Of a stretch of DNA of 64,000 nucleotides, positions 1-11,392 are shown piece after piece. Source of the DNA: Erinaceus europaeus. Its lineage: Eukaryota; Chordata; Mammalia; Eulipotyphla; Erinaceidae. Numbering within the stretch: the first letter of the stretch is position 1; each line of letters opens with the position of its first letter. The stretch covers positions 113,904,890 through 113,968,889 of the forward strand of contig NC_080164.1 in the NCBI RefSeq assembly GCF_950295315.1. The letters run 5' to 3'. Position numbers and translations under genes: made by a program. Below the pieces are notes generated by a model. That model ran no database searches and was not told the DNA's origin. It saw nothing but the letters and a program-made list of their open reading frames with translations.

Positions 1-502
1 TTTACTTTTTGTAGCTTGTGGCTTGCTTTTTGGCATCTTCAAAACATAGAGCTGTTAAACTACATGCAGAGCAATTTTTTCTTATGGTTAATACTTTTTC
101 TTTTTTTAGTTTAACAAAATATTGGCCAGATTTCAAGATTTTGAAAATATTCCCCTAGGTTTTCTTCCAGAAAATTTATTCTATACCGATATGTGTATAT
201 GTTAAATCTTCAATCTGTCTGAAATAAAATTTTGTTCAAAGTGTGAGGTAGAGGTCAAGGTTCTTTGATCTCACCTAGGGAAAAGATTGTTCCACCCCAC
301 TGGATTGTGGTGAGACCTTTACTCTGTAAATAAGCAACTGTGTCTAGGTGGGAACATTTCATAACTGTCCATCCTGCCTCTTCTTTGGCAGAAACCTCTC
401 CCTCTTCCTTATATTTGTCTTCCGATGTCTTGGACCCCAGTAGCAAGTTCTACAGATGGGTTATTCTTCATCTTCTAGATATTCTTTTTTTATTCTAACC
501 CT
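1..502. other. Unique sequence, no gene seen
   Basis: AT-rich DNA without a recognisable gene, RNA or repeat. The longest open frames are about 60 codons, which is chance level for this composition. Confidence 0.5.
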
Positions 503-513
503 TATATATTTCT

Positions 514-810
514 TTTAAAAAACATTTATTTATTTATTCGTTTTTGTTGCCCTTGTTGTTTTATCATTGTAGTCATTATTGTTGTTATTGATGTCATCAT
601 TATTGGATAGAACAGTGAGAAATGGAGAGAGGAGGGGAAGACAGAGAGGGGGAGAAAAAGATAGACACCTGCAGACCTACTTCACCACCTGTGAAGAGAC
701 TCCCCTGTAGGTGGGGAGCCAGGGGCTTGAACAGGGATCCTTCCACAAGTCCTTGTGCTTTGCATCACCTGCACTTAATCCGTTGCCCAACCACCCGACT
801 CCCAAACTCC
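514..810 (-). mobile_element. tRNA-derived SINE (hedgehog-type)
   Basis: Reverse-oriented SINE. The A-rich 3' tail appears as a TTTATTTATTTATT run at the left, followed by the gacagagag body, the 'acacctgcagacc' block and a degraded tRNA-like head at the right. An 11-bp target duplication TATATATTTCT flanks it at 503-513 and 811-821. Confidence 0.88.
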
Positions 811-895
811 TATATATTTCTGTAAAGAGGCATTTGAAACATTTTTTTTCTTTTGAAATATTTTTAGTTATTTCTTTAATTTGAGAATGAGTAAG

Positions 896-1108
896 GGGAG
901 CAGGCAGTAGCACATCTGGTTAATTGCACACAGTATAGTGAGCAAGGACCTGCATTCAAGCCCCTGGTCTCCACCTGCAGGGGGGAAGCTTCACAAGTGG
1001 TAGAATAGAGCTGCAGGTGTCTCTATGTCTCTCTCCCTCTCTATCTCCCGTCCTTTCAGTTTCTCTCTGTCTCTATCCAATAATAAATAAATAATTTTTT
1101 TAAAAAAA
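896..1108 (+). mobile_element. tRNA-derived SINE
   Basis: Sense SINE with the gcaggcagtagcacat head, pyrimidine-rich centre and AATAAATAAATAA tail. The 13-bp target duplication GAGAATGAGTAAG (883-895) is repeated with one change at 1109-1121. The B-box is decayed, so this is an older copy. Confidence 0.87.
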
Positions 1109-1445
1109 GAGAATGAATAAGTAAGTTTCCAGAGCCAGCATATCAAACTAGTTCTGGCTGTAAGATATTTGGTAAATGAATGGATTCTTGACATTCTAAT
1201 TTAAGATAAAAACAGGACTGAATGTATCCATCAACTTATTTGAATGACTGCATGGCTGAAACACAAATAATTATGAGTCTCCTGAATTCAAAACACATGA
1301 GTCAGTATCACTAATTTAGAGAGGGGAGAAACTTGTAGGGTTACCTAACTCAAGCCCTTGATAACACAAGTGGAAAAATAAAACAAAAATGGCAAGGTTT
1401 TCTTTCTCAGTATCTGTCTCCTTTCTTTTTTTTTTCTTTCTTTTT

Positions 1446-2232
1446 TTAAATTTTATTTAAAAAAGGAGACATTAACAAAACCATAGAATAAGAGGGGTAC
1501 AATTTCACACAATTCCCATAACCCGATCTCCACATCCCACCCCCTCCCCTGATAGCCTTCCCATTCTCTATCTCTCTGGGAATATGGATCCAGGGTCTTT
1601 GTGGGTTGCAGAAGGTGGAAGGTCTGGCTTCTGTAATTGCTTCCCCACTGAACATGGGCGTTGACAGGTCGATCCATACTCCCAGTCTGTCTCTCTCTTT
1701 CCCTAGTAGGGTGGGGCTCTGAGGAAGTGGCGCTCCAGTATACATTGATGGGGTCGTCTGTCCAGGGAAGTCTGGTCAACATCCAGTGTTGTTAAAATTC
1801 GTAGGCTCTTGCCGTGTGGGTTAGCTTCAAGGGCGGGTAACAGAGACGCGGAGACAACGGCTGGGCAGGGAAGCTGTATTTCTTTATTCAGGAACAACGA
1901 TTCATAAACTAAGACAAACTAATCACCAAACAGAACTCTGCTGTCTCTTTGCGGTGGCGCAAGCACTCTCTCTTTTTCTCTCGAACTCAGGAACTCCAGA
2001 ACTCTCTCACTCTGGAACTCTGGCGGGTTTCCTAGGGGCGGGGCCAAGCGGGCCCGTGAAATTAACAGGACTGATGCAATTCTCTTGGCGGGGGAGAACT
2101 AGAACCCAATGTAAAGCATACAACAATCCAGAACCTGGTGGCTGAAAAGAGAGTTAACATACAAAGCCAAACAAATTGTTGAACAATCATGGACCTAAAG
2201 ACTGTAATAGTGCAGATGAAGTGTTGGGGGGT
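1446..2232 (-). mobile_element. L1 3' end, non-inverted part of a twin-primed insertion
   Basis: Antisense L1 3'UTR. The A-rich tail lies at the left (reads as TTTTTTTAAATTTTATTTAAAA), followed by the family's 3'-terminal block (gaggggtacaatttcacac... gggaatatggatccagggtc). The same block occurs in sense at 47,900-48,080 and in antisense at 15,480-15,950. It is interrupted by a solo LTR at 1,787-2,125. The next segment is the upstream L1 portion in the opposite orientation. Confidence 0.85.
1787..2125 (-). mobile_element. Solo LTR of a betaretrovirus-like (ERVK/class II) element
   Basis: A 339-bp TG...CA LTR flanked by a perfect 6-bp target duplication ATCCAG (1781-1786 and 2126-2131), the duplication size typical of class II elements. 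It is homologous along its length to the two LTRs of the element at 32,940-35,321. The AATAAA signal is on the minus strand within cctgAATAAAgaaatac, which sets the orientation. No internal sequence remains, so this is the product of LTR-LTR recombination after insertion into the L1 3'UTR. Confidence 0.93.
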
Positions 2233-3295
2233 ATTCCCTGCATGCTCTTGTGTACTTCTGTACACAATATACACAATGGAATACTATACAACTATTAAGA
2301 ACAATGAGCCCACCTTATCTGGCCCATCTTGGACAGAGCTAGAAGGAATTATGTTAAGTCAGCTGAGTCAGAAAGATAAAGATGAGTATGGGATGTCCCC
2401 ACCCATCAACAGAAGTTGAGAAAGAAGAACAGAAAGGGAAACTAAAAGCAGGATCTGATTAAATCGAGAGCAGGGCACCAATGTAAAAACACTGTGGTGA
2501 AGGGGAGGGTGTCCATTGGGCTTCCCGGCACAGTGGAGGGGAGGGGGCGGGGTGGGTGGTGGGGATGGGACACAGTCTTTTGGTGGTGGGAGTGGTGTTT
2601 ATGTACAGTCCTATTAAAGTGTAAACATTATATAAACCACTATTTAATTAATATGAGAGGTGAAAAACTGATATGTCTAGAACCTCTTAAAACACAGACT
2701 GAGTCTTTTTAATACATAGGCTGTCTTTGATACGTTGTCTCCCAAAAGCCTAGACCAGGGAGAACAGAAGCAACCGACAGCACAGCTATATACAAGATGC
2801 TGGGTATTATACCCCAAACCCTATCAAAGGGACTTTCCAAAGTTAACCCTATCACCAAATAATGTGATGATAACAATAACTATCTATTGTCTTCTTGAAC
2901 CCTAAGACAACAGGAACCTCACATTTCCACTATAGAGCCTATATTTCCCCCAGTCCTGGAACCTTAGGGTGGGGCCCACTTTTCTGCATGCTGCTCTCAA
3001 TTCAAATCAAATAATATTGCATCCGTGGATCGCAACCTAATCAACACAATGAGTGCCACCCCAGCATGCTTCACTTCAGACTGTGACCAGAGACTTCAGG
3101 TGTGGAATGACAACCCTTCAGCTTCATCACTCGGGTGAGACCTTTCCTTTCATAGTATTCTCTAATTCCATTCCAGGTGTGCCACTCCCCAGTAAAGTCC
3201 CCAAACTTAGATATAGTCCAGGTCCCCTGAGATAGAGCATAGGTTCACCCGTGCCCATAAACTAGGGGAAAAATATATACCTGAAAGCAGAATTA
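2233..3295 (+). mobile_element. L1 ORF2 C-terminus and 3'UTR, inverted 5' part
   Basis: Sense L1 sequence starting in the last ORF2 codons (a frame ending near ...KDKDEYGM..., stop about 2,417) and running through the 3'UTR, including the G-rich block 2,530-2,570. It matches 46,870-47,890 of the L1 at 40 kb and stops abruptly where the minus-strand segment's content begins. Together with 1,446-2,232 this is best explained as one L1 inverted by twin priming. Confidence 0.85.
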
Positions 3296-4164
3296 CAGTA
3301 TCTGCTTCCTAATTCATATGTCAAATTTCTTTCTGCCAAACCTTGCACACTTTTAATCATGCCTGCAGTATTTCAGCAAACATTTGTTTTGATACATGGC
3401 TTTTGCATATACTGTGGTGATAAATGTATATAACCTCACAGAACTTAAATTTTAATAGAGGTAGAAATCGTATAGAAGGGCTGTTTCTTTGTGATGTGGA
3501 GTTGCTTAATTAACCAGAACTTTTTTAAAAATTGTAGTGTAGGTCTTTAAAACATTGAACCCAAATCCCTATGCTTATGTTTCCTTCATTTATATAGTCC
3601 AAAGGATTTTAATCAACAAGGCACATTAAAGCACAGTAGACAAGGGGTCCACTGGCACGGAGGGGCGAGGGCATGTTAATGAATGAACACAGCCAGTGGA
3701 GACCTGTGCTAAGGGACAGTGTGGCAAAGGCAGAGAGCAGGCCAACTCAACTGTGTCTGTTTTGGCAAAACCACTCCTTTGTTTCTCTTATGGGTATTCA
3801 TTGGGCCTCTGCTTAAGACTACACTATTGAGGGCACTGTGGACAGTGTGGAGTAAAGCAGTGTGAATAACACGGTTGAAGGTTAGTGTTGGGCAGTACAA
3901 AAGTACATCAGGCTGCAAGGCCAGGGCTGGCATCTCTGAAGACAGCATCTGGACTGGGGTGAAAAGATCCAACTGTGATTCAAGGTTAGGGCTGTTAGTG
4001 CCTGTGAGCTCTGTTGTCACAAAAGAAAGAAGGACTCTTCCTTAACTTCATTTGCAACAGCTGGATTTCAGAGGCAGAAACTTCACATCCTACATTCAGA
4101 AAACATTTCAGCTGATTTGAAATCATACTGAAGAGGTTCATCATTGAAGGTGGACCTCCCCCAC

Positions 4165-4168
<4 letters not shown>
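3296..4168. other. Unique sequence, no gene seen
   Basis: No coding, RNA or repeat signal recognised. A minus-strand open frame of 103 codons (3,709-4,020) has no recognisable motif and no neighbouring splice structure that I trust. Confidence 0.45.

Positions 4169-4221
<53 letters not shown>
4169..4221. repeat. (CA)n microsatellite
   Basis: About 26 uninterrupted CA dinucleotides. It generates poly-Cys-Val open frames on the minus strand that are artefacts. Confidence 0.98.
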
Positions 4222-4224
<3 letters not shown>

Positions 4225-5016
4225 ACATACTCACACACAAACAGTTGACTTTTCTTTATTTTGCTATAACCGTTTTTCTGAGACATTATTGGGATTGTCT
4301 CTTTGTCTGGCTGAAAAGTGGTCCTCAGAACCTGCTGAGGCAGGGGCAAAGGAACAGTAGCACATAGGGCTGCAGATCTGCAGAGTAGTAACTTTGGGAG
4401 TCGGTGATAATTAAAGAGCATATGGTCCATGATAAATCTGTACAGTAGTGCAAGCACGTATTAATCGAGGATGGAGAGTAATAGCACATTCTTAACGAAT
4501 GGTGTGTTAAATCTCCAGTTACATTTCCGAGGGTTAATACAGCTCTGTGTAAATTTGGTGGGTTTTCTTATTTGATATACTTTATGAAGTGTGAGAAGAT
4601 TTATGATACAATTTGTGTACATGTACCCTGATCAAAATGACTGAGAAGGGCCTGATAAAACATGAACATCTGGAGGTACAGATGTCACCCCCATGAAGCT
4701 GGAGACAGTTTGACAGGGAGCAGGAGCAGATGATTGTGAGAGGAGTGGGGCTCAGAAGTGCCAAATTTCACATGAGTTTGATAGAAATGTGTTGTGAGTG
4801 CTTAACCTCTTGATTGATAGTTTTAGATGCAGGAAATTATCCCATATGTCTATGTCTACCTTGTAACTTTTCTTTTGGATTTGTTGTTGTTGTTCTTTAT
4901 GCTCTTTTTCACAGAGAAGAAGTTGGCTAGGTAAGGTTTTGTGTTTTTAGAGCTGGGAGACACAGCTTTATCCTTTTGAAGCAAGAGATAAATCGTATCC
5001 ATTTTGCACTGACTTG

Positions 5017-5088
5017 AAATACATTCAGCACCTCTCTTGCTCGCTTGATTGATCTTTCAAGCAAGCAAGAGAGGTGCTGAATGTATTT
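5017..5088. repeat. Near-perfect 32-bp inverted repeat (hairpin)
   Basis: Arms 5,017-5,048 and 5,057-5,088 are reverse complements at 31 of 32 positions, with an 8-base spacer (ttgatctt). The single mismatch is C5042 versus A5063. In a minus-strand transcript it becomes a G-U wobble, so that RNA would fold into an uninterrupted 32-bp stem with a tight loop, about the size of a pre-miRNA. I do not recognise a known miRNA or MITE. A foldback copying event during repair is another explanation. Confidence 0.9.
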
Positions 5089-5230
5089 ATTTGTATATAA
5101 TCAGCATCTGTATACTCAAGTCCTCTAGTCTGCTGAGAGATGATTCTGTATGGATTTTTACATGTGTTTATTCACTATATATGTCCATATGAATCCATAC
5201 ACATACATATGTGTGTATATTCTTTTTTTT

Positions 5231-5336
5231 TTTTTTTGCCTCCAGGTTTATTGCTGGGGCTCGGTGCCTTTACCATGAATCCACTGTTTCTAGAGGCCAT
5301 TTCCCCCCCTTTAGTTGCCCTTGTTGTTGTAGAATA
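5231..5336 (-). mobile_element. SINE 3' fragment
   Basis: Poly-T followed by the 3' module of the long SINE variant in reverse: gcctccaggtttattgctgg, ggctcggtgcc, ccatgaatccac, gaggccattt. The same module lies at 27,489 and 30,300 in complete elements. The tRNA-like head is missing. Confidence 0.8.
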
Positions 5337-6560
5337 TTTGGATATTCTAATGTATGTTATCTCTGTTGACTGAAACTATGGACGATTTTTTATTTTATTT
5401 TGATTACCTAAAAGTTCAACGATGACTATGACAACATAAAATTTCTTAGAAGAGAAAATCTAAGTGACATGTCTTCTTGAAGTGAGAATTCTAGTTGATT
5501 CATCACCCTTAAAACCAATGGCTTCCTTCCACTCCATCAAGGTCAGAGAATGATCCTACTTCTCTGCTTTTTATTACCACCACATCTAAACCAACCAATA
5601 TAAAATATTTTATTCTTACACTGATGCTCTCCCTAAGTGGACTGCTGTGGAATATTTGAGACTGACGATTGCTGTGAACCTAAATGATAGGGTCAAGAGT
5701 GTGCAGTTATAAGATAAAGAAGTACTTAATAGAAAATGCTTTGAACTAGACTTTGGGCCTCCCTGAAGGATCCTTCCAAGATGAAGAGTCTCACTTCTAA
5801 AAGTCTGTAATTCCCCAGTAAGCCAACATACCATGGCTGAAAAATTGGGGCAAACATCTTACATTCATAACTTTTGCCACCATCAGAATAGTCAGAGTTG
5901 ATTTATTTTTCTTTGTTGGGGGTTAGTGGATTACAGTACAGCTGTTGACATGTGACTACTATTTCTTATCTCTCACCCTTAGTTTAGGTTCTTCCCCACC
6001 ATCATGCACCAAGAAGAGTATTGACTTACCCCCCTGGGTCTTGGGAGAGGCTTTTGGAAACTCAACCGTTTTCCAGTTCACAGTCTCTGATTTATAAAGT
6101 CAAAGTATATCTACCGCCTTAGATAATAGGAATGTGTATATATGATTAGTGAGTGCTGTGATATTTCTCCCTACTTCTTCTTCTCTCTCCCATTCTCTCT
6201 CTCTCTACTTCTCTGGCTCTATCTGAAATCAAGAGAAAAAAAAATTCAGATTCCTCTGGTAGTGATGCAAATGTGCCAAGTCCCTGCACCAAGAAAAGTA
6301 AAAGTAGAGGAGACAAACTGCCCTGTACTATGGAGCAATGTGAATGATGGAGCAAGACACTGGACATCATTCACACAGACACTGGGAATGTGTGGAGTTG
6401 ACACATTCATAAATGGGATATCATCTGTAAGATGTAGCTATATCCTATAGGTTTTTCTCTATGTTTAATCAGTCCAAAACACATTCTAACTCTCATTGTA
6501 GTTTCGTTTTGATTCACAAACTATTTGTGTCTGGTTTGATATCCAAGCATTGAAATTTTT
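5337..6560. other. Mostly unique sequence with an old L1 remnant
   Basis: No gene recognised. About 5,915-6,030 resembles an antisense L1 3' end (ggttagtggattacagtacag... caccatcatgcaccaag), matching the better copy at 29,690-29,820. The rest is unique AT-rich DNA. Confidence 0.5.
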
Positions 6561-6567
6561 GTCCTGT

Positions 6568-6795
6568 TTGTTTATTTATTTATTTATTTATTTGGATAGA
6601 AACAGAGAGAAATTGAGAGGGAAGAGGGACAAAAACAGGGAGGAGAGAGAGAGAGAGAGAGAGCTAAAGCACTGCTTTGCCACTTTGTGAAGCCTCACCC
6701 TGCAGATGGAGACTTGGGGGCTGGAACTTGTTTCCATCTCCATTGTATTGTGTGCACTCAACTGGATGCATCACCACCCAGGCCCCCAAGCACTG
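6568..6795 (-). mobile_element. Old tRNA-derived SINE
   Basis: TTTATTTATTTATTTATTTGGATAGA tail-side, a (GA)n run at 6,641-6,663, 'gaagcctcaccctgcag' and a degraded head ending ...caccacccaggcccc. Diverged copy; no clear target duplication. Confidence 0.75.
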
Positions 6796-6836
6796 GGTTT
6801 TAAAAACTTATTATTCTCATTCTATCAATAGTTTCT

Positions 6837-7115
6837 TTTTTTTGACTTTCCAGAAAAATTTTATTAGTGGTTTAATAATTATTAGCAAAATTGTAAGATA
6901 AAAGAGGTACAATTTCATAAAGTTCCCACCACCAGAGTTCCATGTCCTATCCCTTCCATTGGAAGCTTCCTGGAATAGGGAGTAAGGGATAAGGAATATT
7001 ATCCTTCTTTGAAAGTATGGACAGGAATTCTTTATGGGATACAGAAGGTGGAAGGTCTGGATTCTGTAATTGCTTCTTCGCTGGACATGAATGTTGGCAG
7101 GTTGATCCATATGGA
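6837..7115 (-). mobile_element. 5'-truncated L1 3' end
   Basis: Antisense L1 terminal 3'UTR (ttttattagtggtttaataa... gaggtacaatttcataaag... gttggcaggttgatccatatgg). It is flanked by a 16-bp perfect target duplication TCTATCAATAGTTTCT (6821-6836 and 7116-7131), so it is a short, independent L1 insertion. Confidence 0.92.
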
Positions 7116-7131
7116 TCTATCAATAGTTTCT

Positions 7132-7706
7132 ATCTTAGTTCTACTGTGCTATCAGAACATATTCTGACAGATTTAATTTATTGCATATGTATTGAGGTCT
7201 ATGTTCTGGTTAGCTTTTAAGTTTCAGTTTGGTAAGTCTCCTATGCAAGTTTTGAAAAGGGATGTGTAGGCATTTATCAGATGTTTTACTTGTATGCCAG
7301 TTAGTTCAGGTTTGTTGGTCTTGTTACTGTTTTTTGTTGTTGTTTCTTTTCTAGAGGATTAGTTTGTTATTTGGCCCTTTTCTTTTTTTTTTTTTTTATT
7401 TCCTCTTAAGCCTATTTAGTTATTGTTTAAGTTTAAATTCCAAGCAAATTTTTCACGAGAGAACATTTATCCTCTTGTCTAGAATACAGTTTGTGGTAAA
7501 CTCCAGCCCCTAGTGTCAACCAAATTTTATTTTGCAGGCAATAGTGAGGAAACTTCAGAGTTTAACTGGCTGCCTTCTTTATATCAGGTTAAACAACTGT
7601 GGGAAAGATCTTGTCTTTGGAAAGACAACATAAAAGCACAGTATGGCAGTGAGGACAAATATTTAGGTGTTTGGGTATGAATTGACTCTAGAAGTACCCT
7701 TAACTC
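7132..7706. other. Unique sequence, no gene seen
   Basis: AT-rich DNA with poly-T runs (7,381-7,397). No coding or repeat signature recognised. Confidence 0.5.
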
Positions 7707-8041
7707 GGGGGCCAGGCAGTAGCACAGTGGGTTAAGCACACATGGCCAAAGTGCAAGGACCTATGTAAGGATCCTGGTTTGAGCCCTGGCTCCCCACCTG
7801 CAGGGGGTTCGCTTCACAAGTGGTGAAGCAGGTCTGCAGGTGTCTATATTTCTCTTCTCCTCTCTGTCTTCCCATCCTCTCTCTATTTCTCTTTGTCCTA
7901 TCCAACAACATTAATTACAATGATAAACAGCAAGGGAAACAAAAGGGGAGAAAAATAGCCTCCAGGAACAGTGGATTCACAGTGCAGGCACTGAGCCCCA
8001 GCGATAACCCTGCAGGCAATGAGAGAGAGAGAGAGAGGGAA

Positions 8042-8099
<58 letters not shown>

Positions 8100-8100
8100 A
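7707..8100 (+). mobile_element. tRNA-derived SINE ending in a (GAAA)n microsatellite
   Basis: Long-variant SINE in sense: ggggccaggcagtagcacagtgggttaag-type head, 'ggctccccacctgcagggggttcgcttcac', CT-rich centre, then the 3' module agcctccaggaacagtgg...ccccagcgataaccctg. The A-rich tail has expanded into (GA)n and (GAAA)n at about 8,021-8,098. Confidence 0.92.
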
Positions 8101-8550
8101 ATATCATTGGCTCTTGTAGTGATCTCCTCTCCCTTTACTCTGGATACAAACTCCTCTGACTGGAATGCAGGCTGTCTACCTATGCAACTAAGCTCAGCTG
8201 ACTTTTAGAATGCTGTGTTCATTCTTTTTAGAGCAACTGAAGAAACACCATTCAGCTCCAGTCTCCTTGTCACAGAGAGAAGCTCTCCATCATAGGCCAG
8301 CAGGGAGTAGAAGGGCAAGCAATAAAATAAAAATCATATTTTGAAGATTTCTTCTCCTTGCTTCCCTGGGTCATATTTGATGAATGAACTACATTTATTT
8401 TAAAGGTGTGATTGCATACATGGTACCTATTCTGGGCCACTGTGCATTTGGCACAGAGAACACCCCTCAAGAGTCCTGAACCACAACAAGATGGTAGTTC
8501 ATCATTAAGATGCATAGAGGCAGATAACTGTTTGTTGCTTTATAATGCTT

Positions 8551-8759
8551 TTTTAAAAACAATATTTTAATTTATTTATTATTGGATAGACATGGAAATT
8601 GAGAGGGAAGAGAGAGAGACAGAGAGGGAAAGAGATACCTACAACCCTGCTTCACCACTCATGAAGCCTTTCCCTTGCAGGTGAGGATGAGGGTCTTGAA
8701 CCTGGGTCTTTGCACTCTGTAATGTGTGTGTTTAACCAGGTGCACCACTACCTGGCTCC
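8551..8759 (-). mobile_element. tRNA-derived SINE
   Basis: Reverse SINE (ttatttattattggatagacatgg ... gcaccactacctggctcc) between copies of the 10-bp duplication TATAATGCTT at 8,541-8,550 and 8,760-8,769. Confidence 0.87.
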
Positions 8760-8894
8760 TATAATGCTTATCATCATTTATATGGTGCTGGTACTTGATG
8801 GATGCAAGTAAGAGATTTCTAAATAAAATAGCAAGTTATTTCAGAAGTAATCAGGCAAGACAAAGGATATCAGGATATATTCTCTCTCTTTTAT

Positions 8895-9067
8895 TCTAAT
8901 GAAAGAGAGATGCAGAATGAAAGATACAGACAGAAAGACCAGAACACTGCTCATCTCTGGCTTATGGTGGTGCTAGAGACTGAACTTAGAATCTCAGAGC
9001 CTCAGCTTTGAGTTTTTTTGTTTGTTTGTTTGTTTTTGAATAACCATTATGCTATCTCCCCAGCCCC
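8895..9067 (-). mobile_element. Old SINE of a second family
   Basis: Reads 'gctcatctctggcttatggtggtgct...gagactgaactt...cctcagctttgag...ataaccattatgctatctccccagccc'. The phrase recurs at 36,150 and 57,945, so this is a dispersed repeat, older than the main SINE and without the cacctgcag block. Confidence 0.6.
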
Positions 9068-9338
9068 TTGTGTCTTTCTATATATGAGGTCAGTTGAGTT
9101 TTATTTCAAATGTCTCTCCATGTGGACTAGCTTAACAGCACTTTCCTCTCTCACTGATTTCAAATACAGCTGTTTTTGCATTTACTTCCTTTCCCTCCCT
9201 TAATTCATTCTGATGTGAAAGTGCAGTTTGCAGCTGCGTTGGTTTCAGTTGCTTGAAAGGAAGCTCAAGGAGGGGAATTCTCAGTTGTGTAAGGCCAAGC
9301 TGCTTGTCCATGTTTCTGTGTGCACAGATGGGCCACCC

Positions 9339-9832
9339 TGGCCAGGGGCTAGCTTCACGGGTGGGAAAAAGAGATGACCAGATACTCATGGCTGAGTGGT
9401 ACGCAGTTCAGTCTTTATTCATGTGGAACGCAGCGCAGTCTAAGCTATCTCTAATCACAATCTTGTCCTTATATATCCTGGGGCTGCCAGTGCAGATCAG
9501 TGTATAGGCTCTTTCCAGAGCCTGTTAGAGACAGAAGTCCTGGTGAAGTGCTTCTCATGCTTCTGGTGACAGAGCAGCTGTATATATACTCGCCAAGTAG
9601 GGTGGAAACAGGATGTGACGTAGAGAAGGTGGAGCAAAAAGAGATTGGTGGAAATCATGGTGTGACAAGGAGAGGGGGCAGAGCAAAAAGAGAGTATGAA
9701 ACAGTGGGATTAAACCAATGCCCTGGAGGCAGGGCGGTGCTTAGTTAACAGTGGTTTATGTAAATAGAATACAGTGTTAAGCAGGGGAGATTAAACCAAT
9801 AAAACAGAAGGGGTCTTAGAAGCATACCAACA
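9339..9832 (-). mobile_element. Solo LTR, unrelated to the 1.8-kb LTR family in most of its length
   Basis: A 494-bp segment beginning TG and ending CA, flanked by CACCC at 9,334-9,338 and 9,833-9,837 (5-bp duplication). On the minus strand it has an AATAAA signal (plus-strand tttatt 9,414-9,419) and, upstream, a TATATAAGG TATA-like box (about 9,467-9,478). The end near the left boundary (gggctagcttcacgggtggg) resembles the betaretrovirus-like LTRs in this window, but the U3 part does not. The family is unnamed here; the 5-bp duplication is short enough to be chance. Confidence 0.75.
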
Positions 9833-9837
9833 CACCC

Positions 9838-10734
9838 CAAGAGAGGATGGCCTATGAAGGGACTCAGTGCTCCTGCTATGAAGAAAGATGTAAGTCATCA
9901 TGTTTGAATAGCCTGCCATCATCTTTTTACTACCATACCTCTAACCATCTTGAATAGGAAAACATCAACTAAAGATGGCATGTAAAACATGTAAGACCCC
10001 ACTTATGCATCATCCTGGATCTTTTCTCTAGCCACAGTAAGCTCCTTGCTACTTTGCAAAAAGCTCAGTGTTGCTCTCCTGTTGTCCTCTCTCAGCCTGA
10101 AATATACTTGCTCTACTTCTCAGCCTGTTGACTTTCCCCAAGGATTTCCTCTTGTTCTTCTCATGAATCTCCACTTGAATTTTCTTCTTTATCCTATGGC
10201 TATTGTAGAGTTGATCTTTAAACAAAATCAGTTTGAACTGTATATATTCATGTATCCATGGATTTTCTTTAAACAGTTGAGATAGACTGATGGATGAATG
10301 AGAATTAAATATCAATATATACCACAGAGTACCATAAGTATAGTTTCTTATCTTTATGATTTGTTTAGTAACACATTTTTCTAGCTTACTTTATTGTAAG
10401 TATACACTATAGGATACATATAACATACAAAGATAAGTGTTAGTTGACTGCATTGTCAGTAAGACTTTTGGTCGATAGCATGCTATTACAATCAGTAGTT
10501 ATGCTTGGGAGGAATTTACATTAAAGATGCATGAAGAAACTGATGTAAATTAGTGGTAACACAATAAAATCACATTTAAAAAATATATATATACATGGAC
10601 TTTTCATTGAGTGTGAATCAGATCCCAATTGTACTTTGGTCAATAATTTTTTTCACATCATCCAACCAACTCTTTATGTGACTCAGGTCTTACTAGGCTG
10701 GGACCTCCTACAAGGAAAAGGCAGTGTTTATTTG
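9838..10734. other. Unique sequence, no gene seen
   Basis: No repeat or gene recognised. Overlapping open frames of 79 (plus) and 88 codons (minus) at about 10,046-10,315 lack motifs. Confidence 0.5.
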
Positions 10735-10736
10735 TT

Positions 10737-10905
10737 TGTTTGTTTGTTTAAATTTTAGAGACAGTGAGAAAGAAAGGCAGAGGAGGGCAGGGGGAGAGGC
10801 CATAGCACTAAAGCTTCCTCCAATGTGGAGGGGGGAAGGTTCAAACCTGGGTCAGCACACATGGCATAGCAGTGCAGGATCTAAGTGAGCTAATTTGATG
10901 TCCTT
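10737..10905 (-). mobile_element. Old degraded SINE-like repeat
   Basis: Purine-rich tail side (agagacagtgagaaagaaagg), 'gcactaaagcttcctccaatgtggaggg' and 'ttcaaacctgggtca', which correspond to the reversed SINE body and B-box region. Strongly diverged. Confidence 0.5.
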
Positions 10906-11144
10906 GGTGTTTATTGTTAGTGATTCTCTAGTGCCTCACACAGAGCCCAAATCTAGAAGAGCGTGAACAAATGCATATTACATATCTGTTCTGGGAATTT
11001 GGAAGATATTTGTGGTATATTGAGAGGACAGAGCATGTCAGTGATATTGGGTTATGTGTTAGAGGAAACTTTAGACATCATCCTCAAGTTGCTAAGTTGA
11101 ACCTATTAATCTCAATGCTTTCTTCTCCTCCTCCTTCACTTTTC

Positions 11145-11365
11145 TTCATTGGGGGATTAATGATTTATAGTCAACAATAAAATACAGTAGTTAGTACGTG
11201 TGTAACATTTCTCAGTGTTCCACATAACAATTCAGCCCTCTCTAGGTTCTCTTCTACCATCATGCTCCAGGACTTGAACACTCCCCACCTACACCAGAGT
11301 ATTCTACTTTGGTGAAATATACTAAAACCAGTCCAAGTTCTGTTTTGTGTTTTCTTATTTTTCAA
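11145..11365 (-). mobile_element. Old L1 3' end fragment
   Basis: Antisense L1 3'UTR of another subfamily: gggggattaatgatttatagtcaac..., ccacataacaattcagccc, ctaccatcatgctccaggac. The same family occurs at 61,210-61,990. Confidence 0.7.
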
Positions 11366-11392
11366 CTTATTTTTCTATTATTAGTGATTTGG

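Noticed and set aside
4083..4457. Cys/Val-rich minus-strand frame
   Set aside because: Driven by the (CA)n microsatellite.
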